The notes: generated from the sequence alone by a model not told the origin. Numbered from the stretch's first letter, positions 36,832-45,862 are shown. The stretch is 64,000 bases of DNA from Psychrobacter sp. M13 (GCF_030718935.1 NZ_CP132194.1:2356001-2420000); one strand, 5' to 3'. Numbers and translations: made by a program.

Positions 36832-37710
36832 ATGATACCTTTAAGTGATTGGCAGAATCAGGGACAATATCAGTTTATTAATGGACAGCAGATTTTTACT
36901 CGGTATGGAGGAGACAAAAACGCGCCAGCCTTAGTATTGATTCACGGTTATCCTAGTGCTAGTTGGGATTGGGAGGGCATGTGGGATGAGCTGACACAGC
37001 ACTACTATGTGATCACACTTGATATGCTAGGTTTTGGCTTGTCGGATAAACCTAAAAATGCAAACTATCTGCTCAGCGAGCAAGCCGATCTTTTTGAGAC
37101 TGTACTAGATGGACTTAATATCGATAGCTATCATATTTTGGCGCATGATTATGGCGATACCGTCGCGCAAGAGCTACTAGCAAGGCAAGTTTATGATAGC
37201 GATATTAATAAGAAGCACATCGCCAGTGTCTGCTTTTTAAATGGTGGTCTATTTCCTGAAACTCATAAGCCGATACTCGTTCAAAAACTATTACTCTCGC
37301 CATTAGGTTTTTTGATCTCAAAGCTCATCACCAAGCAGAAATTTGCCACTAATTTGCAAAAAATATTCGGTCCTAATACTCAGCCAACACCTGAGACTAT
37401 CGATACGTTATGGCAGCTGCTTAGCTACAATAATGGCTTGAGGGTAATGCACAAATTAATCAATTATATTCCACAGCGTAAAGAGCATCGCGAGCGCTGG
37501 GTAGGTGCTATTACTGATAGCTTGATACCGATCAAGCTAATCGCTGGCGCGAAAGACCCGATCTCAGGTCAGCACATGATTGACCGTTATCGCAAGCTGA
37601 TTCCTAATGCCAATATTACGACAATGCCAATGCTAGGGCATTATCCGCAAATAGAAAATGCCGCTGCTATTACTAAGGCTTATTTAGCATTTAGAGAGCG
37701 TATTGATTAA
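36832..37710 (+). CDS. MEST-like alpha/beta hydrolase
   Basis: An alpha/beta hydrolase of 292 residues without a signal peptide. Visible elements: oxyanion motif LIHGYPSASWDW, an Asp nucleophile in LAHDYGDTVAQELL (not Ser), acid in GAKDPISG and base in LGHYPQIENA. The sequences HDYGDTVAQELL, LNGGLFPETHKPILVQKLL and RRWVGA-type segment (ERWVGAITD) closely match the vertebrate MEST/PEG1 family as I remember it, rather than ordinary haloalkane dehalogenases. The Asp nucleophile suggests epoxide- or halide-type substrates, but MEST chemistry is not established. Second gene of a two-gene operon with the aldolase; ATG 36832 follows a GTG at 36829. Confidence 0.78.
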   Translation: MIPLSDWQNQGQYQFINGQQIFTRYGGDKNAPALVLIHGYPSASWDWEGMWDELTQHYYVITLDMLGFGLSDKPKNANYLLSEQADLFETVLDGLNIDSYHILAHDYGDTVAQELLARQVYDSDINKKHIASVCFLNGGLFPETHKPILVQKLLLSPLGFLISKLITKQKFATNLQKIFGPNTQPTPETIDTLWQLLSYNNGLRVMHKLINYIPQRKEHRERWVGAITDSLIPIKLIAGAKDPISGQHMIDRYRKLIPNANITTMPMLGHYPQIENAAAITKAYLAFRERID

Positions 37711-37721
37711 TAAATATAAAA

Positions 37722-37753
37722 AAGCAGCCAAATAACGAATTATTTGGCTGCTT
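37722..37753. terminator. Bidirectional terminator between the hydrolase and bhcD
   Basis: A perfect inverted repeat, AAGCAGCCAAATAA with its complement TTATTTGGCTGCTT, is flanked by A-rich sequence on the left and T-rich on the right. It lies between two convergent genes and can serve both. Confidence 0.9.
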
Positions 37754-37779
37754 CAAATTTTTAATAATTAAACTAACAA

Positions 37780-38799
37780 CTATAGCGAGATGTGCTGAGC
37801 TTCGCCTTTTTCAACCGCAAGTTTGGCAGCAGCAGAGGCAACGGCTAAATCTTGCAAGCCAACGCCCGTACCATCAAATAAGGTAATCTCATCATCATTG
37901 CTACGACCCGCATGGTCGCCATTGATGACCGCACCGATTGGCGTGATGTCAGACTCTTTGATCGTGCCCGCTTTGATCGCGTGCTGGGTTTCACCTAAGC
38001 TAATAGACTGTGCAATTTCATCAGTAAATACGGTCGCAACTGCCATCAGATCAGCATCTACTTCTTGCTTACCGACCGTATCCGTACCCATGCAAGCGAT
38101 ATGCGTACCTGGTTTGATCCAATCTTTCATCAATAATGGCTCAAACGCTGAGGTAATCGTGATGATGACATCAGCCTCGGCACACAACTGCTCACGATCA
38201 ACTGACTCAAACGGGATACCAGCCTCATCAGCAACGGCTTTTAAGTTGCCAAGTTGATCAGCATCTTTATTCCAAGCGACTACCTTTTCAAAACTGCGTT
38301 GCTCAAGAGCCGCACGTAATTGAAAAGTAGACTGATGACCTGCACCAACCATACCTAATACTTTGCTGTCTTTGCGCGCTAGGTGGGCGATTGATACCGA
38401 TGATGCCGCGGCAGTACGAACCGCAGTTAGATAGTTGCCGCCGACGAGCGCACGTAATTTACCATTATCAGGATTGAATAGAAAAATAGTGGATTGATGG
38501 TTCGTTAAGCCTTTGGCTGCATTGCCTGGCCAGTAGCCACCTGACTTTAGACCTAATGACTTACCTTTTTTATCAAAGCCTGACTTGAAGCCATAAAGCG
38601 CATCAGCATAGCCGATAGCTTCACGAATAACAGGGAAGTTATAAGCATCTCCGCTTGCCATTGAAGCAAATACGTTTTCAACCGCAATAAATGCTGAAGG
38701 GCGATCAATGACTGATTTACAGGCCTCTTCTGAGACAATGATTAAGCCTTCGTTATTGGCATCGTTGTTATTAACATCGTTATTAGCTGTACTCATCAT
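37780..38799 (-). CDS. bhcD: Iminosuccinate reductase
   Basis: Last enzyme of the beta-hydroxyaspartate cycle: NADH-dependent reduction of iminosuccinate to L-aspartate. It belongs to the ornithine cyclodeaminase/mu-crystallin family (339 residues), with the Rossmann motif VLGMVGAGHQSTFQLRAAL (about 157-175), ITITSAFEPLL and ITLFDGTGVGLQDLAVA near the end. The first 15 residues are Asn/Asp-rich filler. Family alone would allow ornithine cyclodeaminase or ketimine reductase; the position after bhcA, bhcB and bhcC decides the call. A hairpin in the 155-bp gap before it may reduce its expression. Confidence 0.88.
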   Translation of the reverse strand: MMSTANNDVNNNDANNEGLIIVSEEACKSVIDRPSAFIAVENVFASMASGDAYNFPVIREAIGYADALYGFKSGFDKKGKSLGLKSGGYWPGNAAKGLTNHQSTIFLFNPDNGKLRALVGGNYLTAVRTAAASSVSIAHLARKDSKVLGMVGAGHQSTFQLRAALEQRSFEKVVAWNKDADQLGNLKAVADEAGIPFESVDREQLCAEADVIITITSAFEPLLMKDWIKPGTHIACMGTDTVGKQEVDADLMAVATVFTDEIAQSISLGETQHAIKAGTIKESDITPIGAVINGDHAGRSNDDEITLFDGTGVGLQDLAVASAAAKLAVEKGEAQHISL

Positions 38800-38863
38800 A
38801 AATTCCTTTTATTATTGATGTTTATCAAATTCTTAAAAAATTTTAAATATTTTTTATAAAATT

Positions 38864-38898
38864 AGGGGCCGCTGTAGGCTAAAGCTACAACAGCCCCT
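38864..38898 (-). terminator. Hairpin between bhcC and bhcD
   Basis: A 14-position stem (38864-38877 with 38885-38898, two C-A mismatches) around a 7-base loop. On the minus strand TAATTTTA follows, a weak T tract. It looks like an attenuator or mRNA-processing hairpin rather than a full terminator, since bhcD belongs to the pathway. Confidence 0.6.
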
Positions 38899-38954
38899 GT
38901 TAAACTAAACGGATAAAATTAAACGAATGGCTAGTAGTTCTAGCTTTGCACTAA

Positions 38955-40112
38955 TTAGTATGCGCGACCACGTGCAGATACTGGCCATACAGACTCAACT
39001 TTGCCGTTACGTACGCCAATGTAGAAGTCATGGATGTTACAAGTAGGATCACAATGACCTGGTACTAGTTTTAGTTTTTCGTTAATTTTTAGCACAGCAT
39101 CAGGATCGCTTACTACGCCATGCTCATCTGAGCACTTAACATATTCAACGTCATCACGACCGTAGATGAATGGTAGGCCACTATCTACTGATTGTGCTTT
39201 TAGACCTGCATCAACGATAGCTTTGTCAGGTTTTGCATGGCTCATCACAGAAGTCAGGATGAACAAAGCGTTTTCCCACTCACCAGCATCAATACGATTG
39301 CCGTCTTCATCTAAGATACGACCATAGTCAGCATCCATAAACGCGTAAGAACCACACTGTAATTCGTTGAAAACACCTGAATTACTTTCGAAGTAGTAAC
39401 TACCTGTACCACCACCTGAAACGAATTCTGGCTTTAGACCAATCTCAGTTAGCGCATCGATAGCTTCTTGTACTTGATCGATAGCGATTTGAGTTTTAGC
39501 TTTACGATCACTATAGCTGTCCATGTGCTGCATCGCACCTTGGTAGGCTTGAATACCAGTGAAATGGATGTTTTCAGCAGCATCAATAGCTTTGGCAATC
39601 TCTACAACTGCTTCAGTCGTTGTTACACCACAACGACCCGCGCCACAATCGATTTCGATATAGCAATTAAGCTCAGTACCCGCTTCGGTTGCCGCAGCTG
39701 ATAACTCGGCAGCGCTATCGATATCATCGACACAAACGGTGACTTTTGCACCTAGTTTAGGTAAGTTAGCTAAACGCTTGAGCTTAGCAGGCTCACGTAC
39801 TTGGTTTGATACTAAGATATCTTTGATACCACCGCGTGCAAACACTTCCGCCTCTGATACTTTCTGACAGCATACGCCGATAGCGCCGCCCATTTCTTCT
39901 TGCAGTTTTTGTACGTCAACTGACTTATGCATTTTACCGTGGCTACGATGACGCATACCATGGTCTTTAGCATAGTCGCCCATTTTTTTGACGTTACGCT
40001 CAAGGGCGTCAAGATCCAAGATCAAGCAAGGGGTTTGAATATCAGCTTCATCCATACCAACTTCAGCAGGGACGTTAAAACCAACTTCTAATTCTTCAGT
40101 AATCATTCTCAT
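38955..40112 (-). CDS. bhcC: beta-Hydroxyaspartate aldolase
   Basis: Condenses glycine and glyoxylate to (2R,3S)-beta-hydroxyaspartate. It is a PLP enzyme of the D-threonine aldolase/DSD1 family (385 residues): an alanine-racemase-like N domain with the PLP Lys in RHRSHGKMHKS (K59), and a C-terminal metal site PGHCDPTCN (about 353-361). IEIDCGAGRCGV and SGGGTGSYYFES are further family motifs. It lies between bhcB and bhcD. On its own it could be a D-threonine aldolase or D-serine dehydratase; the four-gene context makes the bhc role strong. Confidence 0.9.
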   Translation of the reverse strand: MRMITEELEVGFNVPAEVGMDEADIQTPCLILDLDALERNVKKMGDYAKDHGMRHRSHGKMHKSVDVQKLQEEMGGAIGVCCQKVSEAEVFARGGIKDILVSNQVREPAKLKRLANLPKLGAKVTVCVDDIDSAAELSAAATEAGTELNCYIEIDCGAGRCGVTTTEAVVEIAKAIDAAENIHFTGIQAYQGAMQHMDSYSDRKAKTQIAIDQVQEAIDALTEIGLKPEFVSGGGTGSYYFESNSGVFNELQCGSYAFMDADYGRILDEDGNRIDAGEWENALFILTSVMSHAKPDKAIVDAGLKAQSVDSGLPFIYGRDDVEYVKCSDEHGVVSDPDAVLKINEKLKLVPGHCDPTCNIHDFYIGVRNGKVESVWPVSARGRAY

Positions 40113-40313
40113 GCTCCATTTATTTTGATTAATTGTATCTGACTATAAAAGGGTCATTAACTTGCGCATAACTTACGCTTAATCAATGCCCAGTTTTGTT
40201 GCGCCAAGTATTTAAAGATCATACTTAGCATCAATACCTAATTATTGTTGCTAAGTTGCAATTGTTGCTCAGTTGCTATTGTTTCTTAGCTGCTAATACT
40301 TAATGGCTTAAGA

Positions 40314-41294
40314 TTAGTTCCAAGGCAGTTTATCAAGATCTACGTTACCACCTGTGATAATGACCCCAACCTTTTTACCTGCAAACACGTCTTTGTTCTT
40401 TAAGATAACAGCAAGCGGTACAGCACAACTTGGCTCAATGACAATTTTCATATGCGTCCAAGTCAGTTTCATCGCTGCCACGATTTCTTCTTCGGTCGCG
40501 GTCAGAATATCAGTGACATAGTTGCTAACAAAGTGCCAAGTTAAATCTTTTAAGGGTACTTTTAGACCATCAGCGATAGTGTCTGGCGCATCATCAGCGA
40601 TAATATGACCGGCTTTAAATGAGCGCGCTGCATCATCAGCATTGACAGGCTCAGCGGCATAGATTTTGACATCAGGGGCTAAGTTCGACAAGGTCAAGCA
40701 AGTACCTGAAATCATTCCGCCGCCACCGATTGGGGCAACAACCATATCAGGTGTTACGCCGCGCTCTTCCATTTGCTCCAAAAACTCACGTGAGCAAGTC
40801 GCTTGTCCTGCGATAACGCGTGGGTCATTGTACGGATGGACAAAATCACCGCCAGTTTCTTCTTGAATCTTAGCAAACACTTCTTCACGTGAAGTCGTTG
40901 ATGGCTGGCATTCAGTGATAATACCGCCGTAACCACGGACTGCCGCTTTTTTGGCTTCAGGTGCGCTATAAGGCATGACCACATTACAAGGTACACCGCG
41001 CTGACCTGCCGCATAAGATAAAGACAGTGCATGGTTACCTGAGCTATGCGTACAGACACCATTTTTGGCTTCTTCATCACTCAAGCCAAATACGGCGTTT
41101 GAAGCACCACGAACTTTAAAAGCGCCTGCTTTTTGAAAGTTTTCGCACTTAAAGAACATCTCACAGCCAGCCAGCTCGTTCAAAAACGATGAGGTCAAAA
41201 CAGGAGTACGATGAATGTATGGCTTAATGCGCTCATGCGCCTCAAGCATATCGTCAAGGGTTGGAATTGTTAAACCATCTTCATTAGTAATCAT
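40314..41294 (-). CDS. bhcB: beta-Hydroxyaspartate dehydratase
   Basis: Dehydrates beta-hydroxyaspartate to iminosuccinate. It is a fold-type II PLP enzyme (326 residues) of the serine/threonine dehydratase and serine racemase group, with the PLP Lys in GAFKVRGASNAV (K60), the substrate loop SSGNHALSLSYAAG (about 84-97) and the phosphate-binding glycines in APIGGGGMISG (about 187-197). Third position in the pathway; second gene of bhcABCD, 100 bp after bhcA and 201 bp before bhcC. Confidence 0.9.
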   Translation of the reverse strand: MITNEDGLTIPTLDDMLEAHERIKPYIHRTPVLTSSFLNELAGCEMFFKCENFQKAGAFKVRGASNAVFGLSDEEAKNGVCTHSSGNHALSLSYAAGQRGVPCNVVMPYSAPEAKKAAVRGYGGIITECQPSTTSREEVFAKIQEETGGDFVHPYNDPRVIAGQATCSREFLEQMEERGVTPDMVVAPIGGGGMISGTCLTLSNLAPDVKIYAAEPVNADDAARSFKAGHIIADDAPDTIADGLKVPLKDLTWHFVSNYVTDILTATEEEIVAAMKLTWTHMKIVIEPSCAVPLAVILKNKDVFAGKKVGVIITGGNVDLDKLPWN

Positions 41295-41393
41295 AAAAAA
41301 CTCCTTGTCTATTTTTTATTTGTCTTTCTACTATCTATTCGCCATTCGGTTATTGCGCTAGTTAGTTATTGCGATAATTAGTTATTTTGATAA

Positions 41394-42557
41394 TTAGTTA
41401 TTGCGGTAATACTCTTGGGCAGCAGCAACGCCTTGACCTAGGGTGATTGGATAATCCAAGTCAGCCATTGCCATCTCAAGCGTAGCAAGTCCTGATAACA
41501 CCATTACCTCAGTAAGTGATCCTAAATGGCCTATTCTAAATGCTTTACCTGCCATCTCACCTAAGCCGACTCCAAAAGAGATGCCGTACTTGTTAAAGGC
41601 GTGATCGGTCAGCTCATTACTGTTAAAGCCTTCTGGAACATAGATCGCGCTTACCGTTTGAGAATATAATTCAGGTGATTTTGCCGCAAGCTTAAAGCCC
41701 CATGCGCTAACTGCTTGGCGCACACCTTCGGCTAAACGATAATGACGTGCGTAGACATTCTCAAGGCCTTCTTCAAACAGCATATCAAGACTGGCTCTCA
41801 TGCCATAGATTAGATTCAGTGGTGGGGTATAAGGAAAGCCACCATTCGCATTGGCTTTTAGCATGTCACGGAAGTCAAAATAAGTACGCGGTAGTTTTGC
41901 TTGATCCATAGCCGCTAGTGCTTTTGGGCTAATCGCTAATACGGCCATACCTGTGGCTAGCATAAAGCCCTTTTGTGAGCCTGCTACTGCAATATCAACG
42001 CCCCACTCATCCATTTTAAAAGGTACAGACGCGATTGAGCTGACACCATCAACGAATAACAATGCTGGATGATCACTACTATTCATGGCGGTGCGAACCG
42101 CGCCAATATCACTTAGAACACCAGTCGCGGTTTCATTATGAGTGACCATCAGTGCTTTGATTTCGTGATTGGTATCGGCTGCTAAAATAGCTTGAAACTG
42201 ATCGGCAGGAGCACCTTCGCCCCAAGCACATTCGATAACTTGTACATCTAGACCATGACGCTGGCACATATCAATCCAGCGATGCGAGAACATACCATAA
42301 CGGGCGATAAGGACTTTATCACCTGGTGACAAAGTATTGCTGATAGCTGCTTCCCAGCCACCTGTGCCACTAGAGGTAAATAAAAGTACTTCACCATCTT
42401 CGGTTTCAAATACCTTTTTAGCATCAGCCAGCACGGGTAAAAACGTTTGGGAAAAATCAGGAGCGCGATGATCTTGAGTTGGCACGTTCATCGCATGACG
42501 AAGTCTTTCTGGTATGTTGGTAGGACCAGGAATAAAAATAGGGTTCTGTAACGACAT
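41394..42557 (-). CDS. bhcA: Aspartate-glyoxylate aminotransferase
   Basis: Uses L-aspartate to aminate glyoxylate, giving glycine and oxaloacetate: the entry and exit reaction of the beta-hydroxyaspartate cycle. It is a class V aminotransferase (387 residues) like serine/alanine-glyoxylate aminotransferases: GPTNIPERLRHAM (about 11-23), TSSGTGGWEAA (61-71), DGVSSIAS (170-177) and the PLP Lys in VAGSQKGFML (K196). First gene of the cluster. In Paracoccus an IclR-type regulator BhcR sits next to bhcA; no such gene is present here. Confidence 0.92.
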   Translation of the reverse strand: MSLQNPIFIPGPTNIPERLRHAMNVPTQDHRAPDFSQTFLPVLADAKKVFETEDGEVLLFTSSGTGGWEAAISNTLSPGDKVLIARYGMFSHRWIDMCQRHGLDVQVIECAWGEGAPADQFQAILAADTNHEIKALMVTHNETATGVLSDIGAVRTAMNSSDHPALLFVDGVSSIASVPFKMDEWGVDIAVAGSQKGFMLATGMAVLAISPKALAAMDQAKLPRTYFDFRDMLKANANGGFPYTPPLNLIYGMRASLDMLFEEGLENVYARHYRLAEGVRQAVSAWGFKLAAKSPELYSQTVSAIYVPEGFNSNELTDHAFNKYGISFGVGLGEMAGKAFRIGHLGSLTEVMVLSGLATLEMAMADLDYPITLGQGVAAAQEYYRNN

Positions 42558-43022
42558 GAGTCACATCCTTGTTAGTGTATATAGAAGGTACACAAAAATT
42601 GCATATATAGAGTATCAGGGCAAAATAAATGCAAGAGTCTTCCTGACTCATACAATTTTTTGTGTTGTGCAGATTTAAGTATTTTATAGATTTTAAAAAT
42701 TAACCATGTCAAAAAAAGAAGTTGCAGGTGACTTATCACTAGGCTGCTTACTGCTTTCTTTTTATGGTGTGTCTTGCGGTAACGGTTTGTACGAATGATA
42801 CGAATGTTTTGGGACTGTTCAACGAAGGAGTTTGGGTTGAAAAAGTTTAGGTACTGAAGCGTAGATACTGAAGCCTAGATATTTAGTAACCAATTAAAGG
42901 CAACATCGTTGAAGTTGTTATTTAACATACAGGCAAACACATTTTTTTACAAGTGTAATTTGCATAATTTCATCTTTACCCGGCCAAAAAGCACTTTATT
43001 GCTATCAAAAACTTTATACCGA
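42558..43022. other. Region upstream of bhcA with an inverted repeat
   Basis: About 465 bp without a credible gene; it must hold the bhc promoter on the minus strand. ACACAAAAATTG (42590-42601) recurs inverted as CAATTTTTTGTGT (42653-42665), with GAGTC-TTCCT-GACTC (42635-42649) between them. TACTGAAGC occurs twice close to 42852 and 42867. These dyads are candidate sites for an unidentified bhc regulator. Confidence 0.45.
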
Positions 43023-43745
43023 CTAGATCCAACCTTCTTCTAACAGTGACTCCGTATTACTGACTTTAAACTCATGATATAAGTTAAAAAACGTCATGGG
43101 GTCTTCGACACCATCGAGCAATTCGCGTTTACTCAGCGCTACAAACATAGCTAGTGCATAGGCTGAGCAATGAATGGACTTTTTGGGATTAAACTCAATA
43201 TTAGTAAAGGCTTGATACTGCATAACCTGCTCAGCAAGCATAGGGTTTTGTTTTAGAGCATTGACATATAGCCAGTCGTAAAAGGTAGTTAATGGCTCTA
43301 CGCTCCACTCCATACCGAAATAATTATAGCCGATTAATTCACCTGACGTTGTCAAGCGCTCATCTTTTTTGGCTTGTCTTGGGGCTACTGTCAAAAGATC
43401 GGTAAAAGGGCCACCGTATTCAAAAACCATACTGCTTTGAAAGGCGTTTTCGACACTACAGTGCTGACCACTATGCTCATTGTACTCATTCGTTAGCTGT
43501 AAACTCAACGGACTGAGTGAAAAGCTCAACTTATTACCTGATTTGCTAGAGAGCTCTAAGACATTACTAAAGCCATACTTCTTACGAATCACTTGATGCA
43601 AGTCATTAATAGATTTTTTCTTCTGACGACTGGCAAATCCTACATGTCGCTCAAATCGAACCATGTCAGTTTTTACCAGATTATCACTGTTAACTCTGGG
43701 CATGAATACAGGTCTTTGTTCGATAGCGTTTTGTGTTTGTTCCAT
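43023..43745 (-). CDS. NADAR-domain protein, DarT1-associated antitoxin type
   Basis: A soluble protein of about 240 residues that, from memory of the family, matches the DarT1-associated NADAR antitoxins, which remove ADP-ribose from guanosine in DNA. Matching segments are RPVFMPRV near the start, QKKKSINDLH, LELSSKSGNKL, SVENAFQSSMVFEYGGPFTDL, ITHE-free region APRQAKKDERL, then TFYDWLYVNALKQNP and FTNIEFNPKKSIHCSAYA. No DarT toxin gene is next to it on either side, so it is an orphan here. It lies about 450 bp from tRNA-Val, a common insertion spot. ATG 43745 is chosen over a TTG at 43751. Identification rests on remembered family sequences, not a search. Confidence 0.65.
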   Translation of the reverse strand: MEQTQNAIEQRPVFMPRVNSDNLVKTDMVRFERHVGFASRQKKKSINDLHQVIRKKYGFSNVLELSSKSGNKLSFSLSPLSLQLTNEYNEHSGQHCSVENAFQSSMVFEYGGPFTDLLTVAPRQAKKDERLTTSGELIGYNYFGMEWSVEPLTTFYDWLYVNALKQNPMLAEQVMQYQAFTNIEFNPKKSIHCSAYALAMFVALSKRELLDGVEDPMTFFNLYHEFKVSNTESLLEEGWI

Positions 43746-44152
43746 ATTCAAAATACCTTGTATAGCTGGTTTTGTAGAAATAATTTTATAGATAGCTAGA
43801 ATACATAGCTAAAACACTTTGAAAGCGACACAGTGTTGCTAGTGTATTTATATTGCTTTTTACCGTATAGCTATTAGGGTGTATCGCCATTAAAAAATGA
43901 GGATAAAAACTGTCGTCAGTTGGGCGTGTTGATTGTCTTAAATGATGACAGACCCTAGGTTGAATGAGCCATTCGACGGGCATTTTAACACAAATAAAAA
44001 TTGCAAAACCACAGTACAGTACTAAAAGCACAATCCATGAAAATATGTACTTGATACGGACAGTAGAATAACACCAATTGTTAATTAACAATAAAATCTC
44101 ACTTCAAAATCACAACCTTATAATAATAATTTGGCTTTTCATAAATAAACGC
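43746..44152. other. Gap between the NADAR gene and tRNA-Val
   Basis: About 400 bp, AT-rich. A 101-codon minus-strand frame (43786-44091) has no recognisable domain and no ribosome site and is not called. Nothing resembling a DarT remnant was seen. Confidence 0.4.
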
Positions 44153-44180
44153 TTGCAAAGTCGTCAAAACTTGCTAAAAT
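44153..44180 (+). promoter_or_regulatory. Sigma-70 promoter of tRNA-Val
   Basis: TTGCAA (44153-44158) and TAAAAT (44175-44180) are separated by 16 bp and stand 13 bp before the tRNA, as expected for a tRNA promoter. Confidence 0.7.
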
Positions 44181-44193
44181 GCTCAACCTAAAT

Positions 44194-44270
<77 letters not shown>

Positions 44271-44280
44271 AATATTTAGA

Positions 44281-44311
44281 AAGCCCCAGTCTAACGACTG
44301 GGGCTTTTTTT
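44281..44311 (+). terminator. Terminator after tRNA-Val
   Basis: AAGCCCCAGT pairs with ACTGGGGCTT across a CTAACG loop and is followed by a run of T. Begins 11 bases after the tRNA. Confidence 0.93.
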
Positions 44312-44411
44312 GTCTGTTATAAACCATTTATCATCATTATTCAATCAGCTCTGAGTTATATTGTAAAATTAAAATAAATGATTTGTTTTAAACAAGGTAA
44401 CTTTTTTTAGA

Positions 44412-45530
44412 TTAGTGCTTCCCTACCCACACTCTATAGATATGATAAGGTGGTTGGCCTTGATCGACAGTGCCAGTGAACGGCGGTGTTTTATGTAATT
44501 GGTTTGCCACAACGTATAACCAGCCATTGCTATCTAAAGACACGTTGTCAGGCCAATCAAATCGACTGTCTCGCACTAACGAGGTTAGCTGGCCTTTATT
44601 ATCAAGCACATCTACGCCATTGTCATTTAAGTTGGTAAAGTAGTGGTTCCCGTGACTGTCTGTAGTAGCACCATCAGATACAGGCTTGTCACCAACACGG
44701 ATAATGCTCTTACCAATCTGCTCATCACTGGCTTTCGCTCTGAACAAGGTAGCATCTAAGCTGTACCAAGATTTACCATTCATCGCGCCAAAATAAATCG
44801 TATTATTATCAGCTGACATCGTAATTGGATTGATACCATTGTTTGTCGGCTGACCACCTAGCATGATATCCACGCCATTAATCACCATTTTTGCGTCAGC
44901 TTCCGGTTGTAAAGCGACGTGGTTGCCAAAACGACGCATTTCATTGGTGTTCATATTAATAGCAATAATGGCTGGATTGGGGATATCGGCTAAATAAATC
45001 CATCCATTTTTTCTATCGACCACTAAGTCTTGTACAAAGCTGTTTTTTGGTGCGATGTCTGTGGGTATCTCGATTTTACTAATCAATGCACCGGTTTTGA
45101 TATCAAAGCCCCAAACACGAGTTTTACCGATGTGCTGACCCATATCGACAATCCATAACCCACCTTGATTGTCTTTGGTGATACCTAGTGGCGTATCAAT
45201 GGTCGCTTCGCTATATTGACCTTTAGGTGATTGAAATTTATTTGAAGGCCAAGGCTGATAACTGTTGGCGCCAGTCACTTTAAATAACTGCACGCCCTGC
45301 TCACCGTCGTTCGGATGTACGGTAGAAAATACTCGACCATCGCTAGTAGCCATGACGTTACCTGAACGAATAGGTAAACCGACAACGTTTTCTATCTGTC
45401 CCACTGTCGCAGCAGCGCTTTTTACTTTCGTCACGGGCTTTACTTGCGTCACAGACATAGTGTCGCGCTCAAATGAGCTACAGCCTGCTAGGACAGTAGC
45501 CACTAACCCAATAATCAAAATATTTTTCAT
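44412..45530 (-). CDS. Major royal jelly protein/Yellow-like lipoprotein
   Basis: A secreted six-bladed beta-propeller-type protein of 372 residues, with a lipoprotein signal (lipobox LAGC at about 13-16). The body resembles bacterial proteins annotated as L-dopachrome tautomerase-related (MRJP/Yellow family): TPLGITKDNQGGLWIVDMG, KNGWIYLADIPNPAIIAIN, DNNTIYFGAMNGKSWY and FDWPDNVSLDSNGWLYVVANQLH (landmarks shown in pieces of 20 or fewer). Reactions of bacterial members are unknown; the dopachrome name comes from insect relatives. It is monocistronic between the tRNA and a small membrane protein gene. Confidence 0.75.
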   Translation of the reverse strand: MKNILIIGLVATVLAGCSSFERDTMSVTQVKPVTKVKSAAATVGQIENVVGLPIRSGNVMATSDGRVFSTVHPNDGEQGVQLFKVTGANSYQPWPSNKFQSPKGQYSEATIDTPLGITKDNQGGLWIVDMGQHIGKTRVWGFDIKTGALISKIEIPTDIAPKNSFVQDLVVDRKNGWIYLADIPNPAIIAINMNTNEMRRFGNHVALQPEADAKMVINGVDIMLGGQPTNNGINPITMSADNNTIYFGAMNGKSWYSLDATLFRAKASDEQIGKSIIRVGDKPVSDGATTDSHGNHYFTNLNDNGVDVLDNKGQLTSLVRDSRFDWPDNVSLDSNGWLYVVANQLHKTPPFTGTVDQGQPPYHIYRVWVGKH

Positions 45531-45640
45531 CGTGAATTCCTGAATATTCGAAGAAGCCTATATTGGCTTCTTTATCTGATAATGTTGCTCTAATTGAAGG
45601 TGCTCATAGGGTTTCTACGGATTTGACAGCATAGATCACT

Positions 45641-45862
45641 TTACTTGTCTTTTCTTAGCATATCAATCAGCTTACCTGCTAGCGGAAATGACACCAGCTG
45701 TGTCAAGGGCACAAGTATGATGGTTTCGATTAATACCACCACTGGCAGGCTCAAACCCTGAGTCATAGGTTTCAATAATGTCAATACGATTAGGAGCGTT
45801 GGGTAAAGTCCAACATACCCTACCAATATACGTATCAGTCTTTCTTTAGTATTCTGATTCAT
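45641..45862 (-). CDS. Small two-helix membrane protein, unknown function
   Basis: 73 residues with two hydrophobic segments (about 9-29 and 37-60) and charged ends (NTKERLIR at the start, DMLRKDK at the end). It looks like a genuine small inner-membrane protein from its balanced charge pattern, but I do not recognise the family. It lies upstream of the MRJP-like gene on the same strand with 110 bp between. Confidence 0.5.
   Translation of the reverse strand: MNQNTKERLIRILVGYVGLYPTLLIVLTLLKPMTQGLSLPVVVLIETIILVPLTQLVSFPLAGKLIDMLRKDK

Noticed and set aside
42706..42798. A 30-codon plus-strand frame (begins MSKKEVAGDL) upstream of bhcA
   Set aside because: No ribosome site and no similarity that I recognise; such short frames are expected by chance.
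43786..44091. A 101-codon minus-strand frame upstream of the NADAR gene, considered as a DarT toxin remnant
   Set aside because: No DarT-like motif or any known domain is visible, and there is no ribosome site. A hydrophobic start alone is not enough.
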